From Verrucomicrobiaceae bacterium (lineage in GTDB: Bacteria > Verrucomicrobiota > Verrucomicrobiia > Chthoniobacterales > Chthoniobacteraceae): a stretch of 35,896 nt of DNA. Numbering within the stretch: the first letter of the stretch is position 1; every line of letters starts with the position of its first letter. The notes under the pieces were generated by a model that was not told where the DNA came from, searched no databases, and saw only the letters and a list, made by a program, of their open reading frames with translations. The translations under genes and the position numbers were made by a program. Shown here piece after piece: positions 1 to 8,137 of the stretch. Location: positions 1-35,896 of the forward strand of contig SXWH01000214.1 in assembly GCA_005791535.1 (NCBI GenBank). The letters are read 5' to 3'.

Positions 1-276
1 AAAAACGCGCTGGTGAAGCAATTCCAGAAGCTTCTCTCCATGGAAGGCGTAAGCCTCACCGTCACGAAGGACGCCCTGCGTGCATTCGCCGAGGCCGCGG
101 TAAAGCGCGGAACCGGTGCCCGTGCGCTGCGTTCACTTTTCGAGCGAATCATGCGCGACGTCATGTATGACGTTCCCGGACGGGAAGACATCGCGGAGGT
201 CACGATCAATCGTGCGGTTGTCGAAGGCAAGAAAGCGCCCGCGATTCGCCGGAAGCAGGATAAAGACGCAGCGTAA
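1..276 (+). CDS. clpX: ATP-dependent Clp protease ATP-binding subunit ClpX, C-terminal end (5' part outside window)
   Basis: The open frame enters from the left edge and ends at TAA 274-276, leaving 91 residues. ClpX is the AAA+ unfoldase that feeds substrates to ClpP in the cytoplasm. What is seen matches the ClpX small C-terminal domain: a KNALVKQFQKLLSMEGV start, then TGARALRSLFERIMRDVMYD, the sensor-2 helix region in which the GAR arginine contacts nucleotide, and the usual V-I/V-x-x-x-V-V-x-G ending. The zinc-binding and Walker motifs lie outside the window. The tail is basic and Lys-rich (KKAPAIRRKQDKDAA). Identification from this domain alone is good because the GAR helix and MYD segment are characteristic; HslU would look different here. 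Confidence 0.9.
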   Translation, partial: KNALVKQFQKLLSMEGVSLTVTKDALRAFAEAAVKRGTGARALRSLFERIMRDVMYDVPGREDIAEVTINRAVVEGKKAPAIRRKQDKDAA

Positions 277-282
277 GCTAGT

Positions 283-345
283 CCTCGGACCACCGTTCAC
301 TCCCCGCTCGCGCCTTCTCCGAGGCCGCCGTTTTTATTTTTTCGT
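283..345 (+). terminator. Possible weak terminator after clpX
   Basis: CCTCGG (283-288) and CCGAGG (319-324) are perfect complements separated by a 30-base gap. A GCCGCC stretch and a T-rich run (331-342) follow. The long loop makes this a poor intrinsic terminator. It sits between two convergent genes and overlaps the 3' end of the - strand gene, so it could serve either one or be chance. Confidence 0.3.
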
Positions 346-2946
346 TACTTCCACGTAGCCAGACTCAGGCGCGCGGAGGAAGAATCCGTAGGCAGAACCG
401 GTCTTCTGGAAAATCACGCCACCGAACGTAGCGACCTTTGAGTCGACGGTATGCGAGAACGTCCCGCTGAACGCGCCGCTTGTGGTGAACTTGATCTGCA
501 GGCCGGTCGCGCCTGTCGCACCTACTGGTGGACCGAGCACAACGGTGCTTCCGTTCAGAGCAACGGACAGCTCGTTTTCCAACGCCGACGGCAGCAAACC
601 CGCGTCGAGCCTCACCGTGGCGTTGACCGCCGCAGTGGGAACTCCGAGCGGCGTTTTGGTGATGTCTTTCACAAACTTCGAGCCGACCAGGTCGGTGAAA
701 ATTCCGTCGGGCCATCCTGCGGGGTAAAGCTTCGCCTTCGCGTTTGCAGCACGGAACCACCGGATGTTCGAGCCATCGATATCGCTCGCGCCGGCCAGAT
801 CGCGGAACGTCGCCCAACCGGTCAGCGCGCCTTTGACCGCGGCCAGCTTTGCGTAGAGCGGAAACACATTATCGCGCGACAATGGGGCCGCCGCCGCGAA
901 AGGCACTCCATCAGCAGTCTTGCCGGTGAATGTCGCGACGCCGTTTGATTTCACGGAAACCGCGGCAAAGCCCGCGCCTTGTGGATACTGGTTCGCCGGC
1001 AGGCCCTGCGTCGCTGAATCCAGCGGGAGCAACGCCGCGGTGTAGCGACCGCGGTCGGTCGCCGGGTTCAGGATGGAAACCGGCACGTTGATGTAAGGCG
1101 GCACGGGCACCTTTTTCGCCGAGTAAATCGCCTGATCTCCAAGCAGCGTCGCGTGCGTCGACGTGCCTTCTTTCAACGTGCCTGTGATCTGCCGTGTGAG
1201 CGGCGCGGTGACATCCACAGCGAGCGCGAGTTCCAGCGGCGGAAGGTTCTTTCGCGGGATGATCAGCACCGGCGTCCCCTTCTTTCCAAAGCGCAGAGTT
1301 CCGTCGTTTCCAAATGCCCCCGTGAACGCCACCGGTTGCGGCAGCAGGCTCACGGAAAGCTTGCCCGTAAATCTCCCGTCTTTGCGTGCCTTCAGTGTGA
1401 ACATTCCGGAAAAAGCCGCCGGGCTGGCGACCGGGCTTAGCGACACTGCGGTGACGAGTCCCGTGTAGCCGCCTTCGTTCTCGGGACGGTTTACGGTGTA
1501 ATTGAAGACCAGCTTCACCACGCTGGAGCTCGATCCACCGCTGTCCACCGAGCGCACGAGCACTTCGTTCACGCCATTCTCGGGGATCACTGCGAGCTGC
1601 CAGTTATACGTGCCGGGCTTCGGTCCCGGGGACAATTGCGCCGGCACAAATGTCCCGCCGTTCAGCGAAATCAGCACCTGCAACACCTCCACGCCGTCGC
1701 TCGTCACGCCGCGCAGCGTCAGCGGATCGCCCGCATTTCCGATCGTCTCAGTCTTCGATGGCACCACAATCGCCGCCAGCGGTGCCTGCGGTGCCGCTTC
1801 GCTTTCGAGGATAAATGTGAACGCCCCCGTGGCCGGAGTCACCCGCCAGATCGTGCCATCGTCTTCGCGACCTCCCTGCCGGCACGTGCCCCACAGATTG
1901 CCTGCGAGGTCCGCCGTCATGCCGCCGCGCGGATACGCTCCGCGAAATGCGCCCGTCTGGCCCGTGAAATCCACGACTTTCGTCAGCGAGCCCGCTGCGT
2001 TGATCTTGAACACTGTGCCGAGATTCGACGCACCGCCTTCCGACGTCGTCCCCCAGAAAAATCCCGCGCCATCGCTCACCAGCGGGCCCAGCGGAACGGC
2101 ACCGTCCGAGCCGGAAAAACCATGCAGCGTCGTCACCGCGCCCGTCGTTTTGTTCACGCGGAAAATCGTGCCCAGCCCATTCGCGCCGCCGGCACTCGTC
2201 GTGCCGAGCAATTCCCCCGCTCCCGCATCGATTAGCTCCCCGCGCGGCGCGCTTCCGAGTGCTACGCCATTTGTGCCGGTGAAACTCGCGACGGACGTAA
2301 ACACTCCCGCGTCGATTTTGAAAACCGTCCCCTGCCCCAGCGTGCCGCCCCGCGACGTCGTCCCCCAAAGCACACCGCCCGCGTCCTTTAACAAACCCGT
2401 CTCCGGCTCGCTGCCCACAGCCGCGCCATTCAGCCCCGTGAATTCCACCAGCGTCGTCAATGTTCCCGTCGCCGAGTCAAAGCTGAACACCGTCCCCGCG
2501 TCGGATGCTCCCCCTCGGCTCGTCGTTCCGTAAAAAACTCCCGGCGCGCCCATTACCAGCGGCCCCGAGGGCATCCGCCCGTTTGTGCCGGAGAATGAAA
2601 ACTGCACCGACAGCGCGCCCGTCGCCGGGTCGCAGCGATAGATTGTCCCCAAATCATTCGCCCCGCCAAACTGCGACGTCCCCCACAACTTCCCCGCCCC
2701 GTCGGCGATGAAGCCCGACGTCGGATTCTCCGCCGACCCGCTCACATACTGACCGATCCCCGTGAGCTCGCTGTACTGCGTAATCCGGAATGCCGTCCCG
2801 ATGCCCTCCGGCCCGCCGCCATTCGTCGTGCCGATGAACGAGCCATCCGGCATCCCGAGCAGCGAACCGTTTGGAAGGGCAATCCCCGCCGACGATGCAA
2901 ACGGGAAGAGCAATGCGATGGAGACGGTGGCAATGAAAGTTCTCAC
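334..2946 (-). CDS. Secreted seven-repeat 'GloVer' beta-propeller protein with Ig-like and verrucomicrobial C-terminal domains
   Basis: Predicted secreted protein of about 870 residues; no enzyme motif is seen. From the GTG at 2946 it begins with a classic signal peptide (VRTFIATVSIALLF, then ASSA before the mature part). The frame stays open up to 3078, with ATGs at 3033 and 3078, but those starts put 29-44 charged residues before the hydrophobic core, so the GTG is preferred. Residues about 35-375 hold seven repeats of the type L-W-G-T-T-S-x-G-G-x-x-x-x-G-T-V-F-K, typical of the 'choice-of-anchor tandem repeat GloVer' proteins and probably a seven-bladed propeller. An Ig-like segment follows (about 385-480), then two related beta-rich blocks (about 490-870) rich in FTGK and GTL motifs, as I recall from other verrucomicrobial secreted proteins. 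No LPXTG or PEP-CTERM tail is seen. The role is unknown; surface binding is a guess. Confidence 0.75.
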   Translation of the reverse strand: MRTFIATVSIALLFPFASSAGIALPNGSLLGMPDGSFIGTTNGGGPEGIGTAFRITQYSELTGIGQYVSGSAENPTSGFIADGAGKLWGTSQFGGANDLGTIYRCDPATGALSVQFSFSGTNGRMPSGPLVMGAPGVFYGTTSRGGASDAGTVFSFDSATGTLTTLVEFTGLNGAAVGSEPETGLLKDAGGVLWGTTSRGGTLGQGTVFKIDAGVFTSVASFTGTNGVALGSAPRGELIDAGAGELLGTTSAGGANGLGTIFRVNKTTGAVTTLHGFSGSDGAVPLGPLVSDGAGFFWGTTSEGGASNLGTVFKINAAGSLTKVVDFTGQTGAFRGAYPRGGMTADLAGNLWGTCRQGGREDDGTIWRVTPATGAFTFILESEAAPQAPLAAIVVPSKTETIGNAGDPLTLRGVTSDGVEVLQVLISLNGGTFVPAQLSPGPKPGTYNWQLAVIPENGVNEVLVRSVDSGGSSSSVVKLVFNYTVNRPENEGGYTGLVTAVSLSPVASPAAFSGMFTLKARKDGRFTGKLSVSLLPQPVAFTGAFGNDGTLRFGKKGTPVLIIPRKNLPPLELALAVDVTAPLTRQITGTLKEGTSTHATLLGDQAIYSAKKVPVPPYINVPVSILNPATDRGRYTAALLPLDSATQGLPANQYPQGAGFAAVSVKSNGVATFTGKTADGVPFAAAAPLSRDNVFPLYAKLAAVKGALTGWATFRDLAGASDIDGSNIRWFRAANAKAKLYPAGWPDGIFTDLVGSKFVKDITKTPLGVPTAAVNATVRLDAGLLPSALENELSVALNGSTVVLGPPVGATGATGLQIKFTTSGAFSGTFSHTVDSKVATFGGVIFQKTGSAYGFFLRAPESGYVEVTKK
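1836..2850 (-). repeat. Seven tandem GTT-x-GG protein repeats (propeller blades)
   Basis: Within the secreted protein, seven copies of a roughly 50-residue unit carry the core G-T-(T/S/C)-x-x-G-G-x-x-x-x-G-T-(V/I/A)-(F/W/Y). Examples are GTTNGGGPEGIGTAF, GTSQFGGANDLGTIY, GTTSRGGASDAGTVF, GTTSRGGTLGQGTVF, GTTSAGGANGLGTIF, GTTSEGGASNLGTVF and GTCRQGGREDDGTIW. They have diverged enough to be an old protein-level duplication rather than a recent DNA expansion. The boundaries are approximate. Confidence 0.75.
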
Positions 2947-3136
2947 AGCAGGATAAACTCTGGCGCGGAACGCCGTGAAGTCAATGCAGGACAGGCGCTT
3001 TCGAAGATGACCACCCGGCCGGAGTTCCTCCATCCTCGTTACGACCCAATTCATTTTGGGTAACCGAAATCTGCACATCAGTCCGCTTCTTCCTCTCGAT
3101 TTCGAGAACTGCCGGTGCTACCGAAAACGAGAGCGA

Positions 3137-3529
3137 ATGAATCCATCCGAAACGAAACCTTCCAGCCGAACCCCAATGCGCGAAATAATCACCGACGCAA
3201 TTCGGTATTGGGAGCCGCGGCGCATCGCGTACAACGTCGTGCTAGCTGCAATCGTTTGCGGATATTTTGCGTCGAATCTTCCCGGTTCCAAGGCGGCTTT
3301 TTCCATGGACGGAGTTCTAACTTTGTTCCTTCTGGCAGTGCTTGCAAACGGCTGTTACTGCGCTGCGTATGTTGCGGACATCTTTGCGCAGTATTCTGCA
3401 TTTCGAACGACCTGGATTGAGTGGCGCTGGGTGCTCTTTGTGTTGGGCCTCGCCATCGCCGCAATTATGACGCGCTTTTTCGCGCTCGGCTTCTTCACCG
3501 CTCAAGTCGCCCAGCCCGTTTCACAATGA
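3137..3529 (+). CDS. Small multi-pass membrane protein of unknown function
   Basis: 130 residues, not recognised. ATG 3137 (MNPSETKPSSRTPMREII) is chosen because upstream codons overlap the divergent gene's possible start region and add no hydrophobic or conserved sequence; a partial GAGAG lies just upstream. Three to four hydrophobic segments are visible: IAYNVVLAAIVCGYFA, GVLTLFLLAVLANGCYCAAYVA, WVLFVLGLAIAAIM and perhaps FFALGFFTA. It is therefore an inner-membrane protein with a short polar N-terminus. Its stop codon TGA (3527-3529) overlaps the ATG of the MOSC gene (3526-3528), so the two are probably translated together and may work together. Confidence 0.7.
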   Translation: MNPSETKPSSRTPMREIITDAIRYWEPRRIAYNVVLAAIVCGYFASNLPGSKAAFSMDGVLTLFLLAVLANGCYCAAYVADIFAQYSAFRTTWIEWRWVLFVLGLAIAAIMTRFFALGFFTAQVAQPVSQ

Positions 3530-4026
3530 ACGCATTTCTCGCAGGAATCTACATTTCACCAACCGCCACAGCGCTGCCAACTGCGGTGGGTTCTGTCCGT
3601 GCACTTTCGGGGCGAGGACTCGATGGCGACCGCTACGCGATGGGGTGCGGTACATTTTCCAATCGCCCGGAACGGCGCGATGTCACGCTCATCGAGGCGG
3701 AGGAAATCGAACGGTTCTCGCGCGAATCAATGCAGCCATTCGATGCGGCGATGAGCAGGCGAAACCTGCTTACGTTCGGAGTAAGGCTGAATGACTTGGT
3801 CGGACACGAGTTCATGGTCGGCACAGTGCGAATGCGCGGCGTTCGACTGTGCGAGCCGTGTACACACCTCGAACGCGTGACGGGCGTTCCCATACTCGCC
3901 GGGCTCGTCCATCGCGGCGGGCTATACGCGGAGATTCTCGACGATGGAGAATTGGCAGTCGGCGATGCCATTTCCGTGATTGCCCGTGCGGAGGAGCAGA
4001 AGAGCGAAGGGCCGCAGGCTATTTGA
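3526..4026 (+). CDS. MOSC-domain protein
   Basis: 166 residues, essentially a single MOSC domain, the fold of molybdenum-cofactor sulfurase C-termini and of YiiM-like sulfur carriers. Family features seen: G-R-G-L-D-G-D-R-Y near residue 30, VTLIEAEEIE, RRNLLTFGVRLNDLVG, and the conserved cysteine region RLCEPCTHLE, ending with HRGGLYAEIL and LAVGDAI. The conserved Cys is thought to carry a persulfide in this family. The physiological substrate of such stand-alone short MOSC proteins is generally unknown. ATG 3526 overlaps the stop of the upstream membrane-protein gene (ATGA), indicating translational coupling. The 3' end overlaps purF by 8 bp in a convergent arrangement. Confidence 0.88.
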   Translation: MNAFLAGIYISPTATALPTAVGSVRALSGRGLDGDRYAMGCGTFSNRPERRDVTLIEAEEIERFSRESMQPFDAAMSRRNLLTFGVRLNDLVGHEFMVGTVRMRGVRLCEPCTHLERVTGVPILAGLVHRGGLYAEILDDGELAVGDAISVIARAEEQKSEGPQAI

Positions 4027-5482
4027 GCTTGCCGAAGAGTTCGGCCTGTGGGTCCGGGTCAGGAATCAGGCTGTGCCGACTGCCGGACATGACTTCCTTT
4101 CCGGCACCATCGGGAATCTCCACCGGATAATCCTTATTGAAACATGCGAGGCAGAACTTGTTCAACGCGCGCCCTGTGGCTTTGACCATTCCGTCGATGC
4201 TCAAATAGCCGACGCTGTCAGCGCCCAGGTAACCCGCGATTTGCGCATTGGTATACTGATTGGCAATCAGCTTCTTCGGGTCGGGAAAGTCGATGCCGTA
4301 ATGACACGCATGCTTGTGCGGCGGGCAACTCACGCGGACGTGCACTTCCTTCGCACCCGCGTCGCGCAGGTGCTTAACGCGAGCTAGAGCGGTCGTCCCA
4401 CGGACAATGCTGTCATCCACCACCACGACCCGCTTTCCTTCAATGAGTTCGCGGATGAGATTGAGCTTCACGCGGACGTTGAAGTCGCGAATGAGCTGTG
4501 ACGGCTGAAGGAACGTGCGACCGATGTAGTGATTGCGGACAAAGGCCTGCTCGTAACGAATGCCAAGCTCCTCCGCAAAACCGAGCGCTGCGTAGATTCC
4601 ACTATCGGGAACAGGAACGACGATATCGGCTTCAACCCGGGTTTCGAGCGCAAGCTGGCGGCCCATTTCCGTGCGAACTTTCGCGACATTGACACCGTTA
4701 ACGATGGAGTCGGGCCGTGCGAAATAGACGTATTCAAAAACACAGAACGCTTCGCGCGAATCGTTGAATGGGAACTCGGAGCGAATGCCCTCGTCATTGA
4801 TAATGACAACCTCGCCCGGCTCGATATCGCGGACAAATTTTGCGTCCACGAGGTCGAGCGCACAGGTCTCGCTGGTGAGTACGTAGCCACCATTATCCAA
4901 ACGCCCGAGCGAAAGCGGACGGAAGCCGTGCGGATCGCGAACGCCGATGATCTCGTTCTCCGTCATCATCACCAGCGAAAACGCGCCATGAATCCGACGG
5001 AGTGCGGAGAGGACGTTGCTACCCTCGGAAGGCTGGGCGAGTAGGTGAAGGATGATCTCGCTATCCACCGTCGTTTGAAAAATGGACCCCCTCTGCTCGA
5101 GTTCCCGCCGGAGGTGCGCGGCATTTACGAGATTGCCGTTGTGGCCAATCGCAATCTGACCGCGCACACAATCAACCATCAGCGGCTGGGCATTCGTGAT
5201 GACCGAGCTTCCCGTTGTCGAGTAGCGCACGTGGCCGATCGCCCGCGTCCCGGCGATCTTGTCAAAGTCCACATCCTTGAAAGCCTGCGAAACCAGCCCC
5301 ATGGACACGTGCCGTTTGAAACTCGATCCGGAGCCGTTCGCCGTGACGATGCCCGCACTTTCCTGTCCGCGATGCTGGAGCGCGAACAGCCCGTAGTAGG
5401 TCATCAACGCGGCGTTTGGATGTCCATGAACGGCGAAGACGCCGCACTCGTGTTTTGGCTTTTCAGACGTGGTGTAACTCAA
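4019..5482 (-). CDS. purF: Amidophosphoribosyltransferase (PurF), iron-sulfur type
   Basis: 487 residues. Catalyses the first step of de novo purine synthesis, PRPP plus glutamine to phosphoribosylamine. The N-terminal Ntn glutaminase has its nucleophile Cys13 in HECGVFAVHG, preceded by a 12-residue propeptide to be removed. The PRPP loop VVVVDDSIVRGTT lies in the C-terminal phosphoribosyltransferase domain. The cysteines that bind 4Fe-4S in the Bacillus type are all present: AFCVFEY, HACHYGIDFP, and C444/C447 in FCLACFNKDYP. This places it with the oxygen-sensitive iron-sulfur class rather than the E. coli type. The start codon is TTG at 5482; no in-frame ATG or GTG is available for a short propeptide. 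speA lies 102 bp upstream on the same strand. Confidence 0.96.
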   Translation of the reverse strand: MSYTTSEKPKHECGVFAVHGHPNAALMTYYGLFALQHRGQESAGIVTANGSGSSFKRHVSMGLVSQAFKDVDFDKIAGTRAIGHVRYSTTGSSVITNAQPLMVDCVRGQIAIGHNGNLVNAAHLRRELEQRGSIFQTTVDSEIILHLLAQPSEGSNVLSALRRIHGAFSLVMMTENEIIGVRDPHGFRPLSLGRLDNGGYVLTSETCALDLVDAKFVRDIEPGEVVIINDEGIRSEFPFNDSREAFCVFEYVYFARPDSIVNGVNVAKVRTEMGRQLALETRVEADIVVPVPDSGIYAALGFAEELGIRYEQAFVRNHYIGRTFLQPSQLIRDFNVRVKLNLIRELIEGKRVVVVDDSIVRGTTALARVKHLRDAGAKEVHVRVSCPPHKHACHYGIDFPDPKKLIANQYTNAQIAGYLGADSVGYLSIDGMVKATGRALNKFCLACFNKDYPVEIPDGAGKEVMSGSRHSLIPDPDPQAELFGKLK

Positions 5483-5584
5483 GGCAGTGCGAAGCAGGGC
5501 CGCAGATAAGGGCGGCGATTGAAGGGCGTCAAGCGGGCGTGGTGCCGCGGGCGAAAATGTTCCGGAAGATCGGGATTGACGGCT

Positions 5585-7513
5585 TCATTTCGAGCCGCCG
5601 TTGAACGACAGATACGTGTAGCCTTTGAGCGCCTTCTCGTAGCTGTTCAACAGGCGGATGGCCTCGGCTGGACGAAGGCGGTCGCTCTTGATTGCCGCAT
5701 CCACCTGCGCCTTCATCAGTCGGTTGAGTTCGGCTTCGTCCCACTGCGTCATGCTCAAAACGCTCGCGATTGTGCTGCCTTCAAGCGTTTCCTCAATGTA
5801 CCAGCCGCACTCTTCGTCCTTGTCGAGGAACACATGCGCCTCGTTCACGCGACCGAAGAGATTGTGGAAATCGCCCATGATGTCCTGATACGCACCCATC
5901 AGGAAGCAGCCGACGTAATAAGGCTCGCCGGCTTTCAAGCGATGCAGCGGCAGCGTGTCGCGGACATCCTGCAGATCGATGAACTTGCTCACCTTCCCGT
6001 CCGAATCGCACGTGATATCCACGAGCGTGGCAGCGCGATCAGGCGCTGTGTCGAGATGATGCACCGGCATGATCGGGAACAACTGACCGAGAGCCCAGTG
6101 ATCAAGCATGCTTTGGAAAACGGAGAAATTGCATACGTACTGGTCGGCGAGAGCAATCTCGAGGTCCCGCACTTCCTCGGGAACGTACTTCATGCCCTCG
6201 CTATGCTGCACGACTTCGCGGGCAATCTGCCAGAAGATCGTCTCGATCCGCGCCTTCGCCTCCAGTTCCAGCAGCCCGAGATCAAACATCGCTTGCGACT
6301 TTTCCTTCAACTCCTGCGCGTCGTGCAGGCTCTCCATCCGGTTCTGCTTCGTGAGAGCCTTCTTCAAATCGAGCATCTCGGTGACAAGCTTCGGATCTGC
6401 GGCCTGCGGCTCGACGACGACAATCTCGCGCTCCTTTTCAATCGAGCCAAACGCCTCGACCAGCAGAACGCTGTGATGCGCGACAATGGCCCGTCCGCTC
6501 TCACTGACGATGATCGGATGCGCGATCTTCTCGTCCTCGCACACCTCCATGATGTTCCAGACCACATCCCGCGCGTATTCCTGCAACGAGTAGTTCGTAG
6601 AGCTATCGAAAGCCGTTCGCGATCCATCGTAGTCCACGCCGAGCCCGCCACCGCAATCGATATAGCCGAGCTCATGGCCCATCTTCACCAGCTTCGTGTA
6701 GAATCGCGCACCTTCGCGGACTGCACGTTTGATGGTCCCGATATCCGGCACCTGGGACCCAACATGGAAGTGCACGAGCTTCAGGCAGTGCGCAAGGTTC
6801 GCGGCCTTGAGCATATCGCTGGCAGCAACCAGGTCCGCAGTGCTGAGACCGAACTTTGCGTTCTCACCACCACTCAGCGCCCATTTTCCCGCGCCCTTCG
6901 CCATCAGTCGAACGCGGACGCCGACCCACGGCTCCACACCCACTTCACGGGCCACGGTCAGGATCTGCTGCAACTCCTCGAGCTTTTCCACAACGAGAAT
7001 CACACGTTTGCCGAGCCGCGTTCCGAGCAGCGCATTCTGGATGAACTGAACGTCCTTGTAGCCGTTGCAAATGATCAGCGACTCCGGATCGCGATGAATC
7101 GCCATCGCGGCGAGCAACTCAGGCTTGCTGCCCGCTTCGATCCCGAAATGGAACGCCTCACCCGCGGACATGATTTCCTCCACGACCTCCTGAAGCTGGT
7201 TCACTTTGATCGGGAATACGCCGCGATAAACGTTGCCGTATTTGAATTCCTCAATCGCCGACGCGAACGCCTTGTTGATTGTCTGCACACGATGCCGCAG
7301 CAGATCCTGAAACCGCAGCACCATCGGAAAGCTCAGTCCGTGCGCCTTCGCCTCTGCGACAAGATCCATGATGTCGATCGGCGTGCTCGTATCCTGCGTC
7401 GGAAAAATCTGCACGTTCCCCGATTCGTTGACGCCAAAATACCCGCCTCCCCAACGATCAATGTTGTAGAGTGATATGGCTGCGGGAATGTCCCAAGGCT
7501 GCTGTTGCTGCAT
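5585..7513 (-). CDS. speA: Biosynthetic arginine decarboxylase (SpeA)
   Basis: 642 residues, normal for SpeA. A PLP enzyme converting arginine to agmatine, the first step of the agmatine route to putrescine and spermidine. The N-terminus WDIPAAISLYNIDRWGGGYF is typical; the PLP lysine is K103 in GVFPIKVNQ. The glycine-rich phosphate-binding loop is DCGGGLGVDYDGS, and SESGRAIVAHHSVL is the family's conserved block. The C-terminal part contains FPIMPVHHLD and VDITCDSDGKV, also characteristic. ATG 7513 (MQQQQPWDIP) is chosen over a start at 7561, whose extra 16 residues are not family-like. No clear ribosome binding site. Agmatinase or agmatine deiminase is not in the window. It is divergent from the bifunctional nuclease gene across 164 bp that must hold both promoters. 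Confidence 0.96.
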   Translation of the reverse strand: MQQQQPWDIPAAISLYNIDRWGGGYFGVNESGNVQIFPTQDTSTPIDIMDLVAEAKAHGLSFPMVLRFQDLLRHRVQTINKAFASAIEEFKYGNVYRGVFPIKVNQLQEVVEEIMSAGEAFHFGIEAGSKPELLAAMAIHRDPESLIICNGYKDVQFIQNALLGTRLGKRVILVVEKLEELQQILTVAREVGVEPWVGVRVRLMAKGAGKWALSGGENAKFGLSTADLVAASDMLKAANLAHCLKLVHFHVGSQVPDIGTIKRAVREGARFYTKLVKMGHELGYIDCGGGLGVDYDGSRTAFDSSTNYSLQEYARDVVWNIMEVCEDEKIAHPIIVSESGRAIVAHHSVLLVEAFGSIEKEREIVVVEPQAADPKLVTEMLDLKKALTKQNRMESLHDAQELKEKSQAMFDLGLLELEAKARIETIFWQIAREVVQHSEGMKYVPEEVRDLEIALADQYVCNFSVFQSMLDHWALGQLFPIMPVHHLDTAPDRAATLVDITCDSDGKVSKFIDLQDVRDTLPLHRLKAGEPYYVGCFLMGAYQDIMGDFHNLFGRVNEAHVFLDKDEECGWYIEETLEGSTIASVLSMTQWDEAELNRLMKAQVDAAIKSDRLRPAEAIRLLNSYEKALKGYTYLSFNGGSK

Positions 7514-7677
7514 TTTGTGAATTGAGCGCGCGCGATTAAGGCAATCTGCCCCGCACTGCAACCGCTGCTTTGAAATATTTTCGTGTCACACTCCGCGCCG
7601 ACCGGCCGCGCGCCAAAAAATCCACATCATCGGAACTCGGGCTCGCATTTTTTCCGGCGATTCGTACGGTGGCGCGC

Positions 7678-8133
7678 ATGAGCAAACAGGTCATCCCCGT
7701 CACCGTGCGGTCCATCCTGCCATACAACAACGGACGCGCCGTATTCATCGGCACGGACCGGAAGGTTTTCATCATTTACGTCGATGAAAACGTCGGCGCT
7801 GCGATCGCGATGTTCATCAACAAGACACCGAAGGAACGCCCGCTCACGCACGATCTCATGGGACACCTCATGGCCGCGCTCGGCGCAAAGGTCGAGCGGG
7901 TGATCATTAACGATATGAAGAGCGAGACGTATTTCGCGCGACTCATCATCAGCGCGGAGAACGAGCTTCACGCGAAAAAAATCATCGAACTCGACGGCCG
8001 ACCCAGCGACAGCATCGCGCTCGCCATCCAGCAGGGCGCTCCGATTTACGTCGCCAGCGAAGTGTGGGAGGAGGTCGAGGATCGCAGCGACATCCTCCGG
8101 AAAATGGAGGACCAGAAAGGCGAGGACATTTAG
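7678..8133 (+). CDS. Bifunctional nuclease (BFN/DUF151) family protein
   Basis: 151 residues, a single BFN domain. Plant BFN proteins have DNase and RNase activity; bacterial members are mostly uncharacterised, so a nuclease role here is only family inference. Seen: VFIIYVDENVGAAIAMFI, RPLTHDLMGHLMAALGAKVERVIIND, TYFARLIIS and the family hallmark LDGRPSDSIALAIQQGAPIYVA, followed by an acidic C-terminus (EEVEDRSDIL). ATG 7678 (MSKQVIPVTV) is chosen; an earlier start at 7570 would add 36 basic residues outside the domain. The 3' end lies 4 bp from the convergent rhamnosidase gene. Confidence 0.88.
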   Translation: MSKQVIPVTVRSILPYNNGRAVFIGTDRKVFIIYVDENVGAAIAMFINKTPKERPLTHDLMGHLMAALGAKVERVIINDMKSETYFARLIISAENELHAKKIIELDGRPSDSIALAIQQGAPIYVASEVWEEVEDRSDILRKMEDQKGEDI

Positions 8134-8137
8134 TCTT

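Noticed and set aside
1502..2533. A 343-codon Pro/Ser-rich open frame on + opposite the GloVer protein
   Set aside because: Its repeats (VVP and PPS-type) are the reverse complement of the GTTS-x-GG coding repeats.
5519..7474. A 651-codon open frame on + opposite speA
   Set aside because: Pure antisense of a well-supported gene, with no recognisable domain.
7608..7677. GCGCGCC (7608-7614) and GGCGCGC (7671-7677) as a regulatory stem before the BFN gene
   Set aside because: The arms are separated by 56 bases in GC-rich DNA and consist of simple alternating G and C, so chance is likely.
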